Source: a virus
Direction: 5' to 3' (one strand)
DNA length: 44,938 nt
Virus record (IMG/VR): IMGVR_UViG_3300017598_000124
Span: 1-44,938 of that record
Under the pieces are notes generated by a model. The model was given only the letters and a program-made list of their open reading frames with translations. It did no database searches and had not been told where the DNA came from. Position numbers and translations under genes: made by a program. This document shows positions 41,765-44,938 of this stretch, piece after piece; the first letter of the stretch is position 1, and every line of letters starts with the position of its first letter.

Positions 41765-41931
41765 TTGTTAATCCTTTCTCTTTCCATTGACCGACCAGCA
41801 TTAGCATCACGCCATGTCTTACCTGATCGTTCATCTTTCAGTTGCTCTTGAGCACGGGATAGTTGTCGTTTCAATAGAGCAATCTCACCTTCAAGTTCAG
41901 TCACTCTACGCTCTAGCATTTGTTGTTTCAT
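41761..41931 (-). CDS. Small coiled-coil protein
   Basis: 56 residues starting M-K-Q-Q-M-L-E-R-R-V. Heptad-like L/V spacing (V-T-E-L-E-G-E-I-A-L-L-K-R-Q-L) predicts a coiled coil across most of it. The stop overlaps the next ATG. It could oligomerise or bind a host protein; no family is recognised. Confidence 0.6.
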   Translation of the reverse strand: MKQQMLERRVTELEGEIALLKRQLSRAQEQLKDERSGKTWRDANAGRSMERERINK

Positions 41932-41932
41932 G

Positions 41933-42307
41933 TCACTCTCCTAACCAGTTAGCTACATACTCAACATCAGGGTTGAAGCCCCAAGCATTGAGGGTATCGA
42001 GCAGAGCATCAGTGTCAGGACCATTACCTTCACGAGTGCCTTGCTCAACCTCCTTGTAGGCCTGTCCCCTGATGATAGCACGAGCCAAGTGAAGATACCG
42101 TTGACATTGACGCACCTCCAGCCTCATGTTGTAGGTAAACAGACGACGTTCACCCCATGTCGGGTAGTTGCTAACCCCTCGTGCATTAGCTTGACGTTGA
42201 GCATCCCGGCACTTAACCTCTTGCTTACGTAGCTCACGCTGTTGCACAGAGTTAACGTTGTACTGTAGTTTCATCTCATAGAGCATTGATTTCATTCTCC
42301 TTTTCAT
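41933..42307 (-). CDS. Basic helical protein of unknown function
   Basis: 124 residues, Arg/Gln-rich in the first 60 and acidic at the end (N-P-D-V-E-Y-V-A-N-W-L-G-E). AAGGAG lies inside the ORF 10 bases before the ATG at 42286, so M-L-Y-E-M-K may be the true start; 42307 is the longest form, preceded by GAAGAGAAC. No domain is recognised. Confidence 0.6.
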   Translation of the reverse strand: MKRRMKSMLYEMKLQYNVNSVQQRELRKQEVKCRDAQRQANARGVSNYPTWGERRLFTYNMRLEVRQCQRYLHLARAIIRGQAYKEVEQGTREGNGPDTDALLDTLNAWGFNPDVEYVANWLGE

Positions 42308-42322
42308 GTTCTCTTCGGTTTG

Positions 42323-42529
42323 TCAATCAAAAAATTCCATTGGCAGTACGTGCTTCTTTAGCTGCCTTTTGAACCAGTCGGTATTCACGGTAGTCGTTCT
42401 CCAGTCAACCTGTACCAGTTTCAGCCATGTTACAAGCGAAGTGTTGCAGGAAGATAGTTTATCCTCAGGACAGTAGAAGATGAGGTCCTTTTGGTTATCC
42501 CTCCCCATGTGGTAAGTCTTCTCAGTCAT
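42323..42529 (-). CDS. LPxEFLE cassette protein 3
   Basis: 68 residues. Early T-Y-H-M-G-R-D ... L-I-F-Y-C, middle V-D-W-R-T, C-terminus H-V-L-P-M-E-F-F-D. ATG overlaps the stop of a 21-codon ORF. The tail is not used to start another gene at once; the next ATG is 16 bases away. Confidence 0.75.
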   Translation of the reverse strand: MTEKTYHMGRDNQKDLIFYCPEDKLSSCNTSLVTWLKLVQVDWRTTTVNTDWFKRQLKKHVLPMEFFD

Positions 42530-42591
42530 AGCTTATCCAATCTATCAGTCCAGTCATCGTGCGGGTCGTCAACGTATACTTTCTTGGTCAT
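42526..42591 (-). CDS. 21-residue micro-ORF between two cassettes
   Basis: M-T-K-K-V-Y-V-D-D-P-H-D-D-W ending D-K-L. Its ATG overlaps the stop of cassette 2 and its stop overlaps the ATG of cassette 3, the same coupling as full genes. It begins like a family member but lacks the tail. It may be a truncated cassette or simply a linker that keeps translation coupled. Confidence 0.45.
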   Translation of the reverse strand: MTKKVYVDDPHDDWTDRLDKL

Positions 42592-42788
42592 TCGAAGAAC
42601 TCCCTAGGAAGAGAATAAGAACAGTCGTACTCCCATGTACTGATGTCATACCAAGCACCAAACCAACCCCGGTCATGCAAAATGCGGTCAAATGTACCGA
42701 CAGGATTAAGGGGGTATACTTCTCTGCCGTTGCTGATATACGAACCTTCAGCATGAGGGTCCTTAACCAAACAAGTCCACTTAGTCAT
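42588..42788 (-). CDS. LPxEFLE cassette protein 2
   Basis: 66 residues from M-T-K-W-T-C-L-V-K. Middle I-L-H-D-R-G-W-F-G-A-W-Y-D, C-terminus Y-S-L-P-R-E-F-F-E. ATG overlaps the stop of cassette 1 with GGGAG nine bases upstream; the stop overlaps the micro-ORF start. Confidence 0.8.
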   Translation of the reverse strand: MTKWTCLVKDPHAEGSYISNGREVYPLNPVGTFDRILHDRGWFGAWYDISTWEYDCSYSLPREFFE

Positions 42789-42988
42789 TCGAAGAACTCC
42801 CATGGTAGGGCATAATCAAAACCTCTCTCCAGAATCTGATCAGTTAGGTCGAAGCCCCTGAACCTGAAAGAGTCTTTAATATGGGTGAAGAAGGTCTCAG
42901 TTTCCATAGAATCATAGTAGTCTACTCCATCAGAAGGACAAAGATCTCCTTCATCATCTCTCACCACACAAGTAGGGTACATCGACAT
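42785..42988 (-). CDS. LPxEFLE cassette protein 1
   Basis: 67 residues from M-S-M-Y-P-T-C. ATG 42988 is chosen because AAGGAG lies nine bases upstream in the text GTAAGGAGTTTAGTGATATG, which reads K-E-F-S-D in frame and looks like the tail of a lost cassette. C-terminus Y-A-L-P-W-E-F-F-E. It is the first family member in transcription order, after the tRNA. Confidence 0.78.
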   Translation of the reverse strand: MSMYPTCVVRDDEGDLCPSDGVDYYDSMETETFFTHIKDSFRFRGFDLTDQILERGFDYALPWEFFE

Positions 42989-43007
42989 ATCACTAAACTC
43001 CTTACAC

Positions 43008-43025
43008 AGAGCCACGGAGAGCCTC
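43008..43025 (-). repeat. 18-bp sequence shared with the left noncoding region
   Basis: Exact - strand copy of 494-511. It forms part of an inverted repeat that can pair AGAGCCTC with GAGGCTCT between the tRNA gene and cassette 1. Confidence 0.7.
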
Positions 43026-43102
43026 ACTGAGTAGCCATCTAGGTGTTCTCCTAGGGTACCCTACCTGAGAGGCTCTTAGCTGTGCTCTATGAGCTCTATT
43101 AA

Positions 43103-43179
43103 TGGAGGCCTCGGAGGGACTCGAACCCTCAACCTGCTGATTAGAAGTCAGCTGCTCTATCCAGTTGAGCTACGAGGCC
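43103..43179 (-). tRNA. tRNA-Arg (anticodon UCU)
   Basis: Cloverleaf on the - strand: acceptor GGCCTCG/CGAGGCC, anticodon stem GCTGA/TCAGC with loop CTTCTAA (anticodon TCT), T arm with GGTTCGAGTCC, and an encoded CCA end. The base before CCA is T, unusual for a bacterial Arg tRNA. It reads AGA and AGG, which the phage uses often (TerL, portal) and GC-rich alphaproteobacterial hosts use rarely. Confidence 0.95.
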
Positions 43180-43185
43180 ATTACC

Positions 43186-43296
43186 TTACTCACCTAGCAA
43201 GAGGCAGATCCATTCTGTGGCAACTAAGGTGGTCACAGCAATGAGGAAGGGGGCCCACAAAGGAGCTAGGATTAGCAACCACACCCATGTCTCCAT
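43186..43296 (-). CDS. Small hydrophobic membrane peptide
   Basis: 36 residues, almost all hydrophobic (M-E-T-W-V-W-L-L-I-L-A-P-L-W-A-P-F-L), with acidic ends. ATG overlaps the stop of the preceding gene (TGATG). It probably spans the inner membrane once. Short length makes it uncertain, but the exact overlap supports it. Confidence 0.5.
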   Translation of the reverse strand: METWVWLLILAPLWAPFLIAVTTLVATEWICLLLGE

Positions 43297-43439
43297 CACT
43301 CTCGAACCTTACGCTGGACAAGACGGGCCTTGATCATGGTAGCCGCTGTCCTCCAATCACTCCTAGTCTCCAAGACATGAGTGACTGTCTCCTTGTCATG
43401 TGTGATAGTCACACCTTTAGCTGTCATGTTGATCTTCAT
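43296..43439 (-). CDS. Small basic protein of unknown function
   Basis: 47 residues starting M-K-I-N-M-T-A-K-G-V-T-I-T, ending L-V-Q-R-K-V-R-E. The leader GAAGGATAAGACT is nearly the same as in the duplicated leaders just upstream. Likely a beta-hairpin plus helix; no family is recognised. Confidence 0.55.
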   Translation of the reverse strand: MKINMTAKGVTITHDKETVTHVLETRSDWRTAATMIKARLVQRKVRE

Positions 43440-43443
43440 AGTC

Positions 43444-43749
43444 TTATCCTTCCTTCTTTAGTCTATAGCAAAGATACGGGTTGAACGTATCGCCTTCGGC
43501 AACCTCTCTCCACCCTCCAGTTTCAACGTCCCCTAAGTCTGAGTAAGAGTAAACCTCAACAGGAACCCTGTTGATAAAAGCTGACACTATCACCGATTGT
43601 TCATGTGGGGGCATGTCACAGAAGAAGTCTCTAATTGCATCTGTCATAGTCTTATCCTTTCTCTCTTCACAAAATATTCGTCCCGGTTTGTGCAGTTCTA
43701 AGAACGAACTAATTAGCAATTCTTCACGCATGTTTGACTTGACAGACAT
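43444..43749 (-). CDS. Small protein with internal duplicated leader
   Basis: 101 residues from M-S-V-K-S-N; an internal ATG at 43647 gives a 67-residue form (M-T-D-A-I-R). Each ATG is preceded by the same 45-bp leader holding GAGAGAAAGGATA, and the reading frame stays open through the second leader (R-I-F-C-E-E-R-K-D-K-T). The C-terminal half, V-E-V-Y-S-Y-S-D ... G-G-W-R-E-V ... Y-L-C-Y-R-L, resembles small phage proteins ending in Y-R-[IL]. Either or both starts may be used. Confidence 0.55.
   Translation of the reverse strand: MSVKSNMREELLISSFLELHKPGRIFCEERKDKTMTDAIRDFFCDMPPHEQSVIVSAFINRVPVEVYSYSDLGDVETGGWREVAEGDTFNPYLCYRLKKEG
43645..43689 (-). repeat. 45-bp leader repeat, copy 2
   Basis: It matches 43747-43791 at all but two positions. 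It contains the ribosome site (GAGAGAAAGGATA) and the start codon of the internal ORF. Confidence 0.85.
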
Positions 43750-43791
43750 AGTCCTATCCTTTCTCTCTTCACAAAATATTCGTGCCGGTTT
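43747..43791 (-). repeat. 45-bp leader repeat, copy 1
   Basis: First copy in transcription order. AACCGGCACGAATATTTTG then GAGAGAAAGGATA and ATG. A shorter form of the same ribosome site (AAGGATAAGACTATG) precedes the next gene at 43439. Confidence 0.85.
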
Positions 43792-43818
43792 TAGCAAGGG
43801 TATCCGGCTCCCTGTCCT

Positions 43819-44025
43819 TTAGAACTGGTAGTTCAAGCGCTTTAGAGCGGAGACGAGGGCTTCCTGTGTGCCATCAGTGGTCACGATACGCGTCAACCCA
43901 TAGTGCTCACGGGCAATAGCCTCTTCCTCACGCACCTCACCTTTGAGATACGATCCGAACTCATCGAACCACTGCCCCATTTCCTCATCATAGACAGCCA
44001 GCGTATGATACTCTTCCATTTCCAT
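43819..44025 (-). CDS. Small acidic protein of unknown function
   Basis: 68 residues starting M-E-M-E-E-Y-H-T-L-A-V-Y-D-E-E-M-G-Q-W-F. AAGGAA precedes the ATG. The early A-V-Y-D-E strand and the W-F segment recall the cassette family, but the C-terminus is L-N-Y-Q-F, so it is not counted as a member. Confidence 0.6.
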   Translation of the reverse strand: MEMEEYHTLAVYDEEMGQWFDEFGSYLKGEVREEEAIAREHYGLTRIVTTDGTQEALVSALKRLNYQF

Positions 44026-44055
44026 GTTCCTTCCTTGTGTTAAGTATACAAAAGA

Positions 44056-44084
44056 AAAGGCACTAAGGTTTACTTACTGCCTTT
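44056..44084 (-). terminator. Rho-independent terminator after the first early gene
   Basis: On the - strand AAAGGCA (44084-44078) pairs with TGCCTTT (44062-44056), extended by TAAG/CTTA across one mismatch, then TTCTTTTG. It separates the first gene of the arm from the rest, so it probably limits or delays downstream transcription. Confidence 0.75.
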
Positions 44085-44105
44085 ATCTATTGTTTACTCT
44101 ATAGC

Positions 44106-44618
44106 TTATCCTTTAAGGGCTACAATGGCTGCGCGGATGGATTCGTTACCCTTCTTCGAGTAGTCATCACCGTCAACAGATTCCTTGTCGTGCTTCTGTT
44201 GTTTCTTGAGTATACCTTCAAGCATCTTCACTACCATCTCATCAGTGAGAGGATTAGCTTTAGGGGGTGGTGAAACTTCCCAGAATGGATTGATTTTAGC
44301 ACTGTCAAGAGCATCTTTCTTGAGCTTCTGACCCTCTTGGATATACCAAGTCTCAGTCTCCTCCGCCCACTGCATACCCAGCATGGACACCCATGAGGCA
44401 AAGGCCTTCGAGTGATAGGGTGACGCTTGCTGAAGTTCAGTCAACAGTTTAGCGCAAGCCCGTCCATCGGTAGGGTGACTTGCCCAGCGTGCTGCAATGG
44501 TGACGCCAAGTGAGTGTATCTTCACCTTCAGTGATGTAGCATTCTTGCCGACTGAGACAATATGTTTCTCAACGTCTTCCCACTTATACGAAGTGACTTT
44601 GATTTTCTTGCTAGTCAT
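44106..44618 (-). CDS. First early gene, unknown function
   Basis: 170 residues, mixed charge, mostly helical, with a Lys-rich start (T-S-K-K-I-K-V-T) and a C-terminal helix. AGGAGAAATATC precedes the ATG. It is the promoter-proximal gene of the - arm and is followed by a terminator, so it may be made at once after infection and alone, as host-takeover proteins are. No domain is recognised. Confidence 0.7.
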   Translation of the reverse strand: MTSKKIKVTSYKWEDVEKHIVSVGKNATSLKVKIHSLGVTIAARWASHPTDGRACAKLLTELQQASPYHSKAFASWVSMLGMQWAEETETWYIQEGQKLKKDALDSAKINPFWEVSPPPKANPLTDEMVVKMLEGILKKQQKHDKESVDGDDYSKKGNESIRAAIVALKG

Positions 44619-44638
44619 GATATTTCTCCTAGGTTTAC

Positions 44639-44653
44639 TTATCCACTATACCC
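44639..44653 (-). promoter_or_regulatory. Candidate early promoter element
   Basis: The - strand text GGGTATAGTGGATAA matches 14 of 15 bases of the late promoter region at 908-922 (GGGTATAGTGTATAA). TATAGT could be a -10 box, but no good -35 lies upstream. It is placed correctly for the first early gene. Confidence 0.4.
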
Positions 44654-44671
44654 AATTCACTTAGGCACAGT

Positions 44672-44740
44672 GGAAAGCAAACCTCCTGCCATGTCATAAA
44701 GACAAGTCCGGGTTGGCCCAGATTACAGGGGTTTGCTTCC
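44672..44740. repeat. Large inverted repeat near the right end
   Basis: GGAAAGCAAACCTCCTG (44672-44688) pairs with CAGGGGTTTGCTTCC (44726-44740): 15 pairs with two single-base bulges and a 37-base loop. It lies just upstream of the early candidate promoter and could be an operator, origin element or packaging or terminus structure. Confidence 0.65.
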
Positions 44741-44938
44741 TAGAAAATTTCGTGTGATGACGCACATATTATTCAACGCCACGGCCCTACATCCATAGGA
44801 ACCTCAAACAACATACCGCGACACCCATGGACCCAGACATAAGACGTACTGATCCGCAATAGGCAACGCTAAGGCTTCACAAGACAATGGCCCGTAGGCA
44901 CTGTTATATTCCCTTGATCCACACGCGGTGTGACACCT

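Larger units (their letters stand above)
44619..44938. other. Right-end noncoding region
   Basis: No gene is seen. It contains a candidate promoter element for the early arm (44639-44653) and a large inverted repeat (44672-44740). I found no direct repeat with the left end, so the terminal repeat, if any, is not resolved here. Confidence 0.6.

Noticed and set aside
43819-44025. Possible cassette member on the basis of its early A-V-Y-D-E strand
   Set aside because: C-terminus L-N-Y-Q-F does not match, so the link is too weak.
1-44938. Direct terminal repeats at the window ends
   Set aside because: I compared the first and last 300 bases by eye and saw no long match. Termini cannot be settled without read data.
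1-44938. CRISPR array, insertion sequence, integrase or lysogeny repressor
   Set aside because: No regularly spaced repeats, transposase, recombinase or repressor-like ORF was seen; repeats found are explained by duplications and cassette junctions.

Overview
This window looks like the complete or nearly complete genome of a lytic, short-tailed marine phage (podovirus). It has two convergent arms. Structural and lysis genes lie on the + strand (1119-24686). Replication, nucleotide-metabolism and many small accessory genes lie on the - strand (44618-24754). The arms meet at a hairpin terminator near 24713-24745. There is no integrase, repressor or phage RNA polymerase. The gene set (adenosylcobalamin-type ribonucleotide reductase, ThyX, T7-like endonuclease, polymerase and primase-helicase, SIO1-like structural order) and a DUF1127 gene typical of alphaproteobacteria suggest a roseophage of the SIO1/cobavirus type infecting a Rhodobacteraceae host. 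That assignment is from memory of the families, not from a search.

Layout. 1-1118 has no convincing gene. It holds TGTTACA-type repeats, a hairpin terminator, a near-consensus sigma70 promoter (895-923) and a structured leader. 1119-15039 encodes TerS, a first tailspike, TerL, portal, three small highly basic proteins joined by 70-bp repeats, scaffold, major capsid, decoration or fibre proteins, two tail tubular proteins, a GNAT acetyltransferase and a small internal virion protein. 15036-22021 encodes two large internal virion proteins, the second with a lysozyme-like domain. 22014-23015 is a lysis cassette (M15 peptidase, two holin-like membrane proteins, a putative u-spanin), followed by a second tailspike that shares its N-terminal domain with the first.

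The - strand, read from the right end, carries small unknown genes, an Arg(UCU) tRNA, a CobS-like AAA+ ATPase, a CobT-like VWA protein, the exonuclease half of a family A DNA polymerase, the primase-helicase and the polymerase half. A strong internal promoter (32127-32155) then drives the SSB-like protein, a RecB/Cas4-like nuclease, a lipoprotein, endonuclease I, small genes, a metallophosphoesterase, a MazG-like enzyme, DUF1127, RNR, ThyX, DUF3310 and a small exported protein. Most genes overlap by ATGA or TAATG and are probably translationally coupled.

The most unusual signal is a family of 13 small genes (64-79 codons) spread over 33177-42988. Each ends at the stop codon in a variant of the peptide L-P-x-E-F-[LF]-E. 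The same bases carry a Shine-Dalgarno sequence and usually overlap the start of the next gene. They occur singly or in runs around the replication genes and have interrupted the DNA polymerase gene, which is now two ORFs separated by nine genes. This looks like a diversifying set of gene cassettes with a shared protein tail and shared junction; its function is unknown.
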